A stretch of 64,000 bases of DNA, taken from positions 48,619 through 112,618 of the forward strand of contig DUMC01000112.1 of assembly GCA_012840075.1 (NCBI GenBank), written 5' to 3'. The position numbers were made by a program, and so were the translations under genes. Below, piece by piece: positions 1-8,459 of this stretch; position 1 is the stretch's first letter, and each line of letters opens with the position of its first letter. Under the pieces are notes generated by a model that had not been told where the DNA came from, ran no database searches, and was given only the letters and a program-made list of their open reading frames with translations. This DNA is from Clostridiaceae bacterium. Lineage in GTDB: Bacteria > Bacillota > Clostridia > Acetivibrionales > DUMC01.

Positions 1-1
1 G

Positions 2-118
2 AAGCCTGCAGCTGTCCTTACAGGTCTTTTTAGCTGGCCCCAGCTTTTTACTGCATTAGTAGGGGGAAGTATTGCACTGTTTGTAATAAGGACTCTTAAG
101 AGAAACATAGAATTGTAA
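2..118 (+). CDS. C-terminal fragment of a membrane protein (partial)
   Basis: An open frame enters from the left edge and stops at 116-118, giving the last 38 residues of a protein. The fragment is hydrophobic, with a transmembrane stretch (LFTALVGGSIALFVIRTL) followed by the basic end KRNIEL, as expected for the cytoplasmic end of the last helix of an integral membrane protein. It could be a substrate-binding (S) subunit of a vitamin transporter, but the piece is too short to assign. The next gene starts 66 bp downstream on the same strand, so the two may be co-transcribed. Confidence 0.55.
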   Translation, partial: KPAAVLTGLFSWPQLFTALVGGSIALFVIRTLKRNIEL

Positions 119-184
119 ATATGAAAATATAACCGTCTTAACTATTTAAGGAAACAACGTAAAACGTAATAGGAGGATGGGAAT

Positions 185-865
185 ATGGAGGTTTATATTT
201 TAGATAACATTAAGGAAGAAGTCAGAGATGAGGAAATTTTTCAGAAATTAAAAATAGATGCGAATGATGAATATGCTTCAGATATACTGGATCTAGCAAA
301 AAAGGCAGAAGCAGTGGCAAAGCCTAAAGCTATATACGGTGCTGCATGCATTGATGAAAAGGATGAAAACCACGTAATCATTGAAGGAATATGCTTTACC
401 AGTAGGTTGCTGAGCAATAACTTGAAAGAGGTTCAAAGAGTATTCCCATATGTTGCAACATGTGGAGAAGAAGTGTACAGTTGGGCAAAATCCATTTTGG
501 ATCCAATAGAACGATACTGGGCAGAAGCTTTATGCGAAATATATCTCAGTAAAGCGTATATTGCAATGAAACGCGACTTGGAGTTCAAGATGAAACCAGG
601 AAAAACTGCGGTTATGAATCCGGGTTCTCTTGAAAGTTGGCCCATAAGCGAACAAAAACCTCTATTTGCACTGTTGGGGGAAGAAAATATAAGGAAAATA
701 GGAGTCCAGTTAACAGAAAGTTTTTTAATGCTGCCTATAAAATCTGTTTCAGGAATTATTTTCCCAACAGAGATGAACTACGAAAACTGCATGTTATGCT
801 CCAGAGAAAGATGTCCAAACAGAAGAGCTGAATATAATCCGGATGCATTAAAATTAAACCGTTAG
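185..865 (+). CDS. Vitamin-B12-dependent methionine synthase activation-domain-like protein
   Basis: This 226-residue protein resembles the stand-alone activation-domain proteins related to the C-terminal reactivation domain of cobalamin-dependent methionine synthase MetH. In Clostridia they commonly accompany corrinoid-dependent methyltransferases. The central PGSLESWPISEQKPLFALL block is the family signature (PG.L..WP...Q). The C-terminus carries a cysteine cluster, C-x2-C-x4-C (CMLCSRERCPNRR), that could bind metal or act in redox. The ATG is preceded by AGGAGG at 171-176. The expected role is help in reductive reactivation of a corrinoid protein, but no corrinoid-binding domain is seen in the window. 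A URO-D-fold methyltransferase lies 6 kb away and may be its partner. Confidence 0.75.
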   Translation: MEVYILDNIKEEVRDEEIFQKLKIDANDEYASDILDLAKKAEAVAKPKAIYGAACIDEKDENHVIIEGICFTSRLLSNNLKEVQRVFPYVATCGEEVYSWAKSILDPIERYWAEALCEIYLSKAYIAMKRDLEFKMKPGKTAVMNPGSLESWPISEQKPLFALLGEENIRKIGVQLTESFLMLPIKSVSGIIFPTEMNYENCMLCSRERCPNRRAEYNPDALKLNR

Positions 866-1250
866 ATTTGTTAAATTCTTGTACTTGTTGTATTTTGCCG
901 TCATTAATTTATGTACTTTTATTAAGACGATATTATATATAGCAATAATATGATATAATTCAATCAATAATATGATATAATTCAATATGGAATTACATAA
1001 AAGAAGTACATAATCGCATTGTTTGATATGGTTTAGGACATCTCGTTATTGTTATTTAGGGTGTTTGGAAGAAATCTAGACTTAAAAGAAAGCCGGACTT
1101 AATTGTAAATATGATGTGAATATGCTTGCAAACATAAACATAATGCAAAAGGTTTTGCAACTGTGTTAATTTGAAGAAGAATTAGGCATTTTATGTTATT
1201 TTTGCAGAAGATTTAAATGAAAAATAATTAGGATGGGGGTTGCTGATTAA
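866..1250 (+). other. Spacer upstream of rhamnose isomerase
   Basis: This AT-rich spacer has no supported gene. A 22-bp unit occurs twice in perfect tandem at 943-964 and 965-986. Each copy holds TGATATAAT, which fits an extended -10 element, but neither copy has a good -35 at the usual distance. The spacer is the likely site of the rhamnose isomerase promoter. Confidence 0.5.
943..986 (+). repeat. 22-bp perfect tandem duplication with extended -10-like box
   Basis: Two identical 22-bp copies lie head to tail (943-964, 965-986), each containing TGATATAAT. They sit about 265 bp upstream of the rhamnose isomerase start. Promoter function is inferred from the box only. Confidence 0.7.
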
Positions 1251-2540
1251 ATGGATAAGTATGGTCTTATTGGTAATGTAAGTGAAAAAGTTAATAAGGC
1301 TTATGAATATGCAAAAGATGTATATAACTCTTATGGAGTTAATACGGATGAGATCCTGGAAAAAATGAAAAGCATACGAATATCACTTCATTGCTGGCAA
1401 GGTGATGATGTTGCAGGATTTGAAAAATTATCGGAAGGTGTTTCGGGTGGCGGAATAATGGCTACCGGAAATTATCCTGGCAGAGCTCGTAACGGAGATG
1501 AACTTAGACAGGATATCGAAAAGGCAATGGAGTTAATTCCCGGAAAACATAAAATCAACTTACATGCTATGTACGCAGAAACAGGTAATACTTATGTTGA
1601 AAGAGATAAATTAGAAGTATCTCATTTTTCAAAATGGGTAGATTGGGCAAAATCCAAAGGGATTGGCATAGACTTCAACCCAACCTTTTTTGCACATAAG
1701 ATGGCAGACAGTGGTTTTACATTGTCCAACAAAGATAAAGCTATAAGAGAATTCTGGATAGAACATGGCAAGAGATGCAGAAAGATAGCTGCTGAAATAG
1801 GTAAAGAGCTTGGGATTCCTTGTGTTAATAATGTATGGATTCCGGATGGATCAAAAGATTTTACTGTAAGCCGCCTGGAGCATAGATTAATATTAAAGGA
1901 TGCTCTTGATGAGGTATTCAGTGAAAAATATGATAGAAACTATTTATTGGACGCAGTCGAAAGTAAATTATTTGGAATAGGATCCGAAACTTATGTAGTT
2001 GGTTCTCACGAATTCTATATGAGTTATGCTTTAACAAGGGATGTTATGATATGCCTTGATGCTGGGCATTTTCACCCAACGGAAAGTATAGCCGATAAAA
2101 TATCCTCCATTTTAAGTTTTAATAAGTCCCTATTGTTACACGTAAGCAGAGGTGTAAGATGGGACAGTGATCATGTAGTGGTTCTAAACGATGAAACTTT
2201 GGCAATTGCCCAGGAAATAAAGAGAAGCAACGCTTTTGACAAAGTTTATATCGCACTGGATTTCTTCGATGCCAGCATAAACAGAATTACAGCTTGGGTA
2301 GTAGGCACTCGAGCAGCTTTAAAATCTATACTCATATCACTGCTTGAACCTACGGAACTGCTATTAAAAGAAGAATTGGCAGGTAACTTGGGCAATAGGT
2401 TAGCCTTAATGGAAGAACTAAAGACTCTTCCTTTTGGGGCAGTTTGGGATAAATTTTGCCTGGATAACAACGTACCTGTAGGAGCAGCTTGGCTGAATGA
2501 TATAAAAGAATACGAAGAAAAAGTGCTGTCAAAGAGATAA
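1251..2540 (+). CDS. rhaA: L-rhamnose isomerase
   Basis: This 429-residue protein, close to the usual length of about 420, converts L-rhamnose to L-rhamnulose, the first step of rhamnose catabolism in the cytoplasm. Family blocks are clear: HCWQGDDVAGFE near residue 48, ATGNYPGRARNGDELR near 70, the NLHAMYAE segment, and the C-terminal metal-site regions VGSHEFYM and CLDAGHFHPTES, which carry the conserved acidic and histidine ligands of this divalent-metal isomerase. The ATG follows a G-rich Shine-Dalgarno at about 1232-1238. A class II aldolase follows 150 bp downstream on the same strand. No rhamnulokinase is visible in this window, so the intermediate step must be encoded elsewhere. Confidence 0.93.
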   Translation: MDKYGLIGNVSEKVNKAYEYAKDVYNSYGVNTDEILEKMKSIRISLHCWQGDDVAGFEKLSEGVSGGGIMATGNYPGRARNGDELRQDIEKAMELIPGKHKINLHAMYAETGNTYVERDKLEVSHFSKWVDWAKSKGIGIDFNPTFFAHKMADSGFTLSNKDKAIREFWIEHGKRCRKIAAEIGKELGIPCVNNVWIPDGSKDFTVSRLEHRLILKDALDEVFSEKYDRNYLLDAVESKLFGIGSETYVVGSHEFYMSYALTRDVMICLDAGHFHPTESIADKISSILSFNKSLLLHVSRGVRWDSDHVVVLNDETLAIAQEIKRSNAFDKVYIALDFFDASINRITAWVVGTRAALKSILISLLEPTELLLKEELAGNLGNRLALMEELKTLPFGAVWDKFCLDNNVPVGAAWLNDIKEYEEKVLSKR

Positions 2541-2548
2541 ACAATCAA

Positions 2549-2676
2549 AAGGGGACATTCCTCTTTTCAGATTAAAAAGGGACATTTCCCAACATAAAAG
2601 GAATACCTCTTGCTAGAGAGGGATGTGTCCCTTTACCTTAATCCCTGTAACTCGAAGAGGTGTGTCCCCTAACCTT
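2549..2676 (+). repeat. Nested inverted repeat with GGGACA/TGTCCC arms
   Basis: Between the rhamnose isomerase and aldolase genes lie two nested inverted repeats. The outer arms are GGGGACATTCCTCTT near 2552 and AAGAGGTGTGTCCCC near 2656. The inner arms are AAAGGGACATTTCCC near 2576 and GGGATGTGTCCCTTT near 2619. Together they could fold into a long RNA hairpin between the two reading frames. A related word, GGGACACACCTC, occurs at 63960, so this looks like a dispersed intergenic element rather than a simple terminator, as no T run follows. Confidence 0.7.
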
Positions 2677-2690
2677 GAAAGGAGGATACC

Positions 2691-3743
2691 ATGTTTACCG
2701 AAAGCTTTACCCTACTGGCCAAACTATCACAAAGTGTGGGTACCCTGCCCCAGTATGTACAAGGCGGGGGTGGGAATACTTCTGTTAAAATAAATGATGA
2801 ATTGATGGCTGTAAAAGCGTCTGGTTATAAATTGAAACAAATTACTGAAAATGAGGGTTTTGTAGTTGTTAATTATAAAAAAATAAAAGAATATTACAAT
2901 AATGTTGACCTTTCTTCAGATCTTGATTATGAAAAAGACAGTACCAGGTTTACAAGAGAAAATATCGTAAAATTTGAGGGACTAAAAGAACTTCGTCCTT
3001 CTGTGGAAGCAGGTTTTCATTCTATCCTTAAAAAGTACGTAATACATACGCATCCTGTGTATGCTAATATCGTATGCTGCTCAACGGAAGGAGAAAGTCT
3101 GATGCATAAAATATTTTCCGGAGAAGAGAGGAATGTATTATGGATTCCTTACATAAATCCGGGCTTTTTCCTGACAATTAAAATAAAAGAAGAGCTGGAT
3201 AAATACAATGAAAAAAGTGAATATCCCGAGATAATTTTTATGGAAAACCATGGACTTATAGTTCATTCAGATAACTTGGAAGATTGCATAAAGCTTCATG
3301 AAGAAGTCAACATGCGAATTAAAGATTATTTTAACATAAGGGAAGAATATCCTAAAATTGAAATTCTGCAAATTTTTGATGGTGTTTTGAGGAGCAATAC
3401 TGAATACCTGGTTAATTATTTTAAAAATAAAAAAATAGAAAATGACTTTTTTGAAAAATATTCACTTTACCCGGATCAATTAGTTTATCTTAATGACAGT
3501 ATTTCAATGGACGAAAATGTAAAGAATAAGCTCGTGATTAATACTGAAAAAGGAGAGTTAACTTATTACACAAATTACAATGAAGCTTTAACTATAGAAG
3601 AAACATTGCTGGGATATATTTATGTCATAGATAACATTCAAAAGTTAGGATTAAAAGTTAGATCAATGTCAGAAGAGGGGATTAATTTTATTCGCAACTG
3701 GGAGAGCGAAAAATATAGAAAGAATCTAGCTAAGCAAATTTGA
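2691..3743 (+). CDS. Class II aldolase/adducin family protein (rhamnulose-1-phosphate aldolase-like)
   Basis: This 350-residue protein has the class II aldolase fold in its first 220 residues. The phosphate/substrate loop GGGGNTSVK is near residue 26, the zinc ligands are in HTHP near residue 119, and a third histidine is in ENHGLIVHS near 185. Its position after rhamnose isomerase suggests that it splits rhamnulose-1-phosphate into dihydroxyacetone phosphate and L-lactaldehyde. It is longer than E. coli RhaD (about 275 residues) and resembles the aldolase half of the fused aldolase/dehydrogenase proteins, without the SDR half. The C-terminal 130 residues have no recognised domain. The start is fixed by AAAGGAGG at 2679-2686. 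The substrate is inferred from context. Confidence 0.8.
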   Translation: MFTESFTLLAKLSQSVGTLPQYVQGGGGNTSVKINDELMAVKASGYKLKQITENEGFVVVNYKKIKEYYNNVDLSSDLDYEKDSTRFTRENIVKFEGLKELRPSVEAGFHSILKKYVIHTHPVYANIVCCSTEGESLMHKIFSGEERNVLWIPYINPGFFLTIKIKEELDKYNEKSEYPEIIFMENHGLIVHSDNLEDCIKLHEEVNMRIKDYFNIREEYPKIEILQIFDGVLRSNTEYLVNYFKNKKIENDFFEKYSLYPDQLVYLNDSISMDENVKNKLVINTEKGELTYYTNYNEALTIEETLLGYIYVIDNIQKLGLKVRSMSEEGINFIRNWESEKYRKNLAKQI

Positions 3744-4074
3744 AATATTTAGCAATTTTAAATATTTACAAGTTTAAGATATTTAACAAGTTTAAAGTAT
3801 TTAGCAAATTAAAATATTAATATTTAGCAAATTTAGAGTATTTAGCAGATTAAAATATTTGACAAATTTAAACATTTAAATAATAAAACATCAAATAAAA
3901 ATATTAATCGGATTAAAATATTTGATTGAATTAAATATTTAAATATTTTAATAGTAAAAAATTGAAAAAGCAAAAAACAGGAAGTGAAAACCCTTGCCTT
4001 TGCGGTGAGACTTAAGAAAGGCAAGGGTTTGCTATCAATATTCATTACTGCTGCCCATGTTACTGTCCACGCTA
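3744..4074. other. Low-complexity spacer between convergent genes
   Basis: The first 200 bp are degenerate iterations of a short word of the type tatttagcaaatttaaa, apparently produced by repeated slippage or duplication. The only other structure is the inverted repeat at 3989-4029. Frames here, including one running antisense from 4081, are compositional artefacts. Confidence 0.6.
3989..4029. terminator. Hairpin between convergent genes
   Basis: Perfect 13-bp arms, AACCCTTGCCTTT (3989-4001) and AAAGGCAAGGGTT (4017-4029), enclose a 15-nt loop. The element lies between the ends of the aldolase gene and the ferritin-like gene. T runs on both sides are short, so it could act as a modest bidirectional terminator. 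Confidence 0.6.
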
Positions 4075-4944
4075 CTAGCATTTATTTTTGGAATAAAGGT
4101 AATTGTAAATAATTCCGTGCCTTATTTCATCAGTGATGATTTCTACCAGTTTATTGATTTGGGCTTTTTCATTTAAGACGGCAAGTATCTTCCTGTATTT
4201 TTGTACAGCCTTTTGTTCACCTAAAAGTGCATTTTTTAATCCATCGCAGTAGGATTTAGGCTTTTTAAACTCTTCGTTACTGGTTGCAGGAAGGTTTGAA
4301 CCTATAAGCTCTTTATATAGATCTTTAAAGTAACCGAAATGTTTAACTTCATCTTCGCGTATACTTTTAATTAAATTTTTTTCTTCCTCATTAGGTGCAA
4401 CGCTTATTAAGTATTCGTAGAATAGTCTGTCCTCAGATTCGCCTGATACGGCTTCTTTTATGAGGTTGACGGCTTCCTGAAGATCTTTGGGGTTTATCAT
4501 GGCTGTAGGTGAGCTTGTTGCATCGTTAATATTGAATACTGGCATATTATTTTGCAAATTATTCAACATATTTCCCATTAAAGGAATGTTACTCATAGGA
4601 ATATTGCTAATTGGAACATTGTTCATTGGTCCGAAACTTGGAGATACGGGAAACATGTTATTGGAAACGGGAAAATTATAAAAATTCATAGGTAGATCAT
4701 TAGGAATCATTCCACCTACCGTATCATCCTCCATACAATTGGCTTGCAGCAATGGATTTATATTAGCTTGTTGTATAGGGTTTGCTGCTACACCGGGCAT
4801 AATGTTATATTGACCGGGCATCATCATACAAGGTGGCATATTAAAAGGGGACACATTAAAAGGTATGTTTGCGCCAGTATTAACAGGTATGTTCATGTTT
4901 TGCTGTTGATTTTGGTATTTCTGATTTTGATCAAAAAAATTCAT
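4075..4944 (-). CDS. Ferritin-like domain protein with Asn/Met/Pro-rich N-terminal region
   Basis: Residues 1 to about 150 are low-complexity and rich in N, M, P, I and Q (for example PISNIPMSNIPLMGNM), with no signal peptide. Residues about 153-289 form a four-helix ferritin/rubrerythrin-like domain with four helix motifs bearing acidic and His residues: GESEDRLFYEYL, REDEVKHFGYF, LLGEQKAVQKYR and ITDEIRHGIIYNYL. These fit a pair of E..E..H di-iron motifs. Similar fusions in spore formers are often coat-associated or iron/redox proteins; that role is inferred. The ATG at 4944 is chosen because GGAGG (4952-4956) is 7 nt upstream; an earlier TTG is too close to it. The gene is single and convergent with the aldolase gene. 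Confidence 0.7.
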   Translation of the reverse strand: MNFFDQNQKYQNQQQNMNIPVNTGANIPFNVSPFNMPPCMMMPGQYNIMPGVAANPIQQANINPLLQANCMEDDTVGGMIPNDLPMNFYNFPVSNNMFPVSPSFGPMNNVPISNIPMSNIPLMGNMLNNLQNNMPVFNINDATSSPTAMINPKDLQEAVNLIKEAVSGESEDRLFYEYLISVAPNEEEKNLIKSIREDEVKHFGYFKDLYKELIGSNLPATSNEEFKKPKSYCDGLKNALLGEQKAVQKYRKILAVLNEKAQINKLVEIITDEIRHGIIYNYLYSKNKC

Positions 4945-5102
4945 ATGCAAACCTCCAATTTTTTTAACTTTATCTGCTACATAAAGTATGCGGTTTTACT
5001 ATATAGGTTTCCGGAATATATAATATTTTCTAAAATTATTCTACGAAGATTGCCATTTATATGTTACATTTAGACAGGAATTTACCCGGAAAGATTAATT
5101 AC

Positions 5103-5240
5103 AAAAAGCGGTTTGCAGGAGGAACAACCATGAGCTTAACTATGCAACAAATATGCTATAAAATACGGAAAAGATATGATACTGCATGCGGACAAAATAT
5201 GATACTGCGAAAAAGATGTTTCCCCTACAAACCGCTTTTT
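5103..5240 (+). repeat. 138-bp long imperfect inverted repeat
   Basis: The outer 13 bp of each arm match perfectly: AAAAAGCGGTTTG at 5103-5115 and CAAACCGCTTTTT at 5228-5240. Pairing continues imperfectly inward to about 5128/5215 and takes in an AGGAGG at 5117-5122. The centre holds a direct repeat ATATGATACTGC (5174-5185, 5197-5208). It could be a small non-autonomous mobile-element relic or a structured RNA. The right arm with its T run could also terminate transcription. Confidence 0.6.
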
Positions 5241-5243
5241 TAA
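5130..5243 (+). CDS. Possible 37-residue peptide with strong ribosome binding site
   Basis: An ATG at 5130 lies 7 nt after a perfect AGGAGG (5117-5122) and opens a 37-codon frame ending at 5243. The product is basic and has three cysteines (motifs QQICYKIRKRY, TACGQN and KRCFPYKPLF); I recognise no family. The ribosome binding site lies inside the left arm of the inverted repeat and the last codons inside its right arm, so folding of the RNA would hide the start. It could be a real regulated small protein or a by-product of the repeat. Confidence 0.35.
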   Translation: MSLTMQQICYKIRKRYDTACGQNMILRKRCFPYKPLF

Positions 5244-5335
5244 GAAAATTAATCGTTATTTATAAGAGAATTATTTATTATTAATTTATTATTTAAGTAC
5301 CAATATATCTCCTTTGATATAAAATATTACCTTCC

Positions 5336-6160
5336 CTATTCTTTGGCACAAATTATGGCAGCACCGGCTGCTGTGGCGTATTCAGCATGCTCAGGTATGT
5401 GAAATCTTACGTCAAAAATATTGCCCAGGTTATCAAATATATCTTTTGCTTGCGGTACATTAACAAGGTTTCCTGTCAACACAACATCCTTGATGTTGTC
5501 TATACGTGTTGCGAAGACAGATAACATTCCTATAGTCTGAAATACAAGATTTATAATACCAAGTGCTATATCAGCTCTGGTAGCCAAGTCGCTTATTTTA
5601 CCGAAATTCGAAGCAGTAGTATCGGGAGGAAGTACACCTACGGACGAGTCCATTGATATATCTTTTATTGTGAGATCGATATTGGCAAGATTCCCACCGT
5701 GTGCAGTTTCAATAAGATCATCAAAACTTCTTACATTTAACATTCTATTTGACAACCCAAGGAGGGTTCCTCCTCCCACGCCTGTACCGCCCATGTGTTT
5801 AACTTCATTGTAACTTGCAGAAACAAAAGCGGTACCGGTTCCCATACTTACAATAATGGCTTTTTCAAGTCCGCTTAGAAACAATCCCCCTATGCCGATG
5901 GCTCGAAACTCATCGACTTTTCCCGTAGGTATTCCGTACAGGTTATCAGTTATAAAAGATGAACCTACACCTGTTATTTTGACCTTTTCAATATCATTGA
6001 GAGACAATTTATTGACACTTAAAAACTTGCCGAATGCACCATAAACCGATGAAACAGGATCTGCTGCTTTAACAAGCATTGGGCTGAATATTTTATTGTT
6101 GTCAAGACCGACAATTTTTGTTGTACTGCCACCAATATCTATACCTATAATTTTCCCCAT
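5336..6160 (-). CDS. coaW: Type II pantothenate kinase
   Basis: This 274-residue cytosolic enzyme phosphorylates pantothenate, the committed step of coenzyme A synthesis. The N-terminal IGIDIGGSTTK is the phosphate-1 loop of the ASKHA/actin-like kinase fold. VSMGTGTAF and HMGGTGVGGGTLLGL near residues 108-140 are type II pantothenate kinase signatures, and VVLTGNL near 225 is the adenosine motif. Its length fits the family (about 270). The ATG at 6160 is chosen because AGGAG (6169-6173) is 8 nt upstream; a GTG three codons earlier overlaps that site. Type II kinases are typically insensitive to coenzyme A feedback. It is a single gene on its strand here. Confidence 0.9.
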   Translation of the reverse strand: MGKIIGIDIGGSTTKIVGLDNNKIFSPMLVKAADPVSSVYGAFGKFLSVNKLSLNDIEKVKITGVGSSFITDNLYGIPTGKVDEFRAIGIGGLFLSGLEKAIIVSMGTGTAFVSASYNEVKHMGGTGVGGGTLLGLSNRMLNVRSFDDLIETAHGGNLANIDLTIKDISMDSSVGVLPPDTTASNFGKISDLATRADIALGIINLVFQTIGMLSVFATRIDNIKDVVLTGNLVNVPQAKDIFDNLGNIFDVRFHIPEHAEYATAAGAAIICAKE

Positions 6161-6931
6161 ATTAAACACTCCTAATAATTGGTATTCTGAAATTACAATT
6201 AGTATTTATTTAATTACTATATTTATGTAAATACTCTTTAAATTATTTAAAATCTTTAATTCATATAAAATCACTTAAGCGCTTTTATACTCACATTACT
6301 ATGTGAGTTGTTGCTTTCCTTGTAAATATTAGGATACAACATTTTAGTGTGTATAGCAAAAATGTAATTATTTATAAATATAAAGTTTTATATAAAATAT
6401 GTATTATCTGTATAAATATTCGTTGTACTGTATATTTATAATATAATAGCACCATTGCATATTATTGTAAATAGTACTAAAAAATTTTTAAATTTAAAAA
6501 TCCGCATATGACATAATATTACAAAAAACTAAATGTTTTTTCAATAAAATTAAGTTTTAATATTGTATAATAAAAAAATGATACAACATAAAAGAAGCAA
6601 TATACATGCTGAAAATGCATTATAACCCAAGCATGCATTATATTTTTATTCGTAAATTTGTGTAAATGTTTGTAAATGATATAATTGCAAATATACATAA
6701 TTTACGAGTAAATATGTTGCTTTGCCGGATAAAACTATATATAACTGTATATAACTGTAACTTAATAATATTTAAAATAATTTAAAATAATTCTAAAATT
6801 AAATAATTTAAAATAATTCTAAATAATCTTAAATAATTTTAAAGTGATTTGTAGTTTAGCATAAAACATATTTGCTTTATTAAAAAATTAAGTTATTTAA
6901 TAAACTTTAATAAATAGGAGACGTAATCAAT
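6161..6931. other. Long AT-rich divergent spacer
   Basis: This 771-bp region separates the minus-strand pantothenate kinase from the plus-strand methyltransferase and has no supported reading frame. A perfect 8-bp palindromic hairpin, ACTCACAT/ATGTGAGT (6289-6296, 6301-6308), lies about 130 bp upstream of coaW and could be an operator. The segment 6760-6850 iterates words such as aataatttaaaataattct. I looked for a cobalamin riboswitch because of the downstream gene and saw no convincing core. Confidence 0.5.
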
Positions 6932-8293
6932 ATGAAACCAAAAGAATTGCTTTTTAAAGTTTTAAAACACGAAGAAACAGAAAGAGCAGCATGGGTACCT
7001 TTTGCAGGGGTACATGCGGGAAAATTGGTAGGTTATAGCGCAGATGAAATTTTAAAAGACGGTGATAAATTATTTGAAGCCCTCAAAGCAGTTAATAAAC
7101 TATATAAACCTGACGGACAACCCATAGTTTTTGATCTCCAGTTGGAGGCTGAATGCCTGGGGTGTGATTTGATTTGGGCGAAAGATGCTCCTCCTTCAGT
7201 AGCAACCCATCCCCTTGAGGAACAAGCAACAGTTCCATGTTTATGTACAATTCCTACGGAAGAAGACGGCCGTTTACCAATGGTTTTAGACGTAATGCGC
7301 AGAATGAAAAAAGAGGTAGGAGATACTACAGCTTTATATGGCTTAATCTGCGGACCTTTCACTTTGGCTTCTCATCTTCGCGGAAATAATATTTTTATGG
7401 ATATGTATGATGATGATCAGTACGTAAAAGATCTGCTTGAGTATTGTTGCCAGGTAGGCAAGAGAATGGCTGAATATTATGTAAATGCCGGTATGGATGT
7501 TATTGCTGTAGTTGACCCCTTGATTTCACAAATATCTTCGGCACATTTTGAAGAGTTTATGCATGATCCTTTCACGGAGCTTTTTGATACAATAAGAGAA
7601 TTAGGAGCATTTTCTTCCTTCTTTGTCTGTGGAAATGCTTCGAGAAATATAGAAGTAATGTGCAAGACAAATCCTGATTCCATATCAGTAGATGAAAATG
7701 TGGATCTTGTAGCGGCAAAGAAAATTACAGACAAGTACAATATTGCAATTGGAGGAAATATACCTCTTACCTCAATAATGCTTCATGGTACCCAACAAGA
7801 TAACATGAAATATGTTGTAGACCTCCTGGACAGCATAGACAATAAGAAGAATCTAATCATAGCGCCTGGATGCGATATGCCATATAATGTGCCGATTGAG
7901 AATGCCATTGGTGTATCTCAAGCAGTGTTGCACCTTGACGAAACCCGTAAAATGGTTGAAAATTACACATCCCAGGAATTGGACATTGATGTGGAACTTC
8001 CTGATTACGATAACTTAACTAAACCTCTTGTAGAGGTATTTACTTTGGATTCAGCAACATGTGCGGCTTGCACATATATGATGAGGGCAGTCCTTGAGGC
8101 AAAGGAAAAATTTGGTGATGCAATTGATATTGTAGAATATAAATTTACCTTAAAGGAAAATATTGCAAGATGTAAAAAGATGGGTGTAAAGAACCTACCT
8201 TCAATTTATATTAACGGGCAGCTTAAATTTTCATCTATAATTCCAAGCAGGGAAGAGCTTGAAAAGGCAATAACTGAACAAATGAAACACTAA
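6932..8293 (+). CDS. URO-D-fold (MtaA/CmuA-like) methyltransferase fused to a thioredoxin-like domain
   Basis: Residues 1 to about 345 match the uroporphyrinogen decarboxylase superfamily branch that includes corrinoid-protein:coenzyme M methyltransferases and CmuA-type enzymes. Landmarks are GLICGPFTLASHL (137-149), VDPLISQISS, FVCGN (231-235) and APGCDMP (311-317). Cys233 and Cys314 match the two zinc-ligand cysteines of that branch, but the partner histidine of the H-x-C motif is Phe231. Residues about 365-450 form a second domain, VEVFTLDSATCAACTYMM, with a thioredoxin-type CxxC (Cys377, Cys380) and a downstream NLPSIYINGQ typical of the cis-Pro region. It may move methyl groups or electrons to or from a corrinoid or thiol partner. 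A CobW GTPase follows 166 bp downstream. The substrate is unknown. Confidence 0.75.
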   Translation: MKPKELLFKVLKHEETERAAWVPFAGVHAGKLVGYSADEILKDGDKLFEALKAVNKLYKPDGQPIVFDLQLEAECLGCDLIWAKDAPPSVATHPLEEQATVPCLCTIPTEEDGRLPMVLDVMRRMKKEVGDTTALYGLICGPFTLASHLRGNNIFMDMYDDDQYVKDLLEYCCQVGKRMAEYYVNAGMDVIAVVDPLISQISSAHFEEFMHDPFTELFDTIRELGAFSSFFVCGNASRNIEVMCKTNPDSISVDENVDLVAAKKITDKYNIAIGGNIPLTSIMLHGTQQDNMKYVVDLLDSIDNKKNLIIAPGCDMPYNVPIENAIGVSQAVLHLDETRKMVENYTSQELDIDVELPDYDNLTKPLVEVFTLDSATCAACTYMMRAVLEAKEKFGDAIDIVEYKFTLKENIARCKKMGVKNLPSIYINGQLKFSSIIPSREELEKAITEQMKH

Positions 8294-8459
8294 AATAAAA
8301 TGCTAAAAATAAACAATGGAATAAAGCAATGAAATAAAACGGAATTCTAAATTGAAACACTAAAAATGAAATTTTAGCGATTAAACATTTATAATAAAAC
8401 AATTAGTGTAATTAAACAATTAATAAAATTATTAACGAGGAAAATGAAGGGATAAAATC

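Noticed and set aside
3842..4081. 79-residue minus-strand frame
   Set aside because: It runs through the low-complexity spacer and the hairpin between convergent genes, and has no ribosome binding site.
4744..5073. 109-residue plus-strand frame
   Set aside because: It overlaps antisense the start of the ferritin-like gene, lacks a ribosome binding site and has no domain.
6161..6931. Cobalamin riboswitch upstream of the methyltransferase
   Set aside because: I could not find the conserved B12-box or the flanking core elements in the AT-rich spacer.
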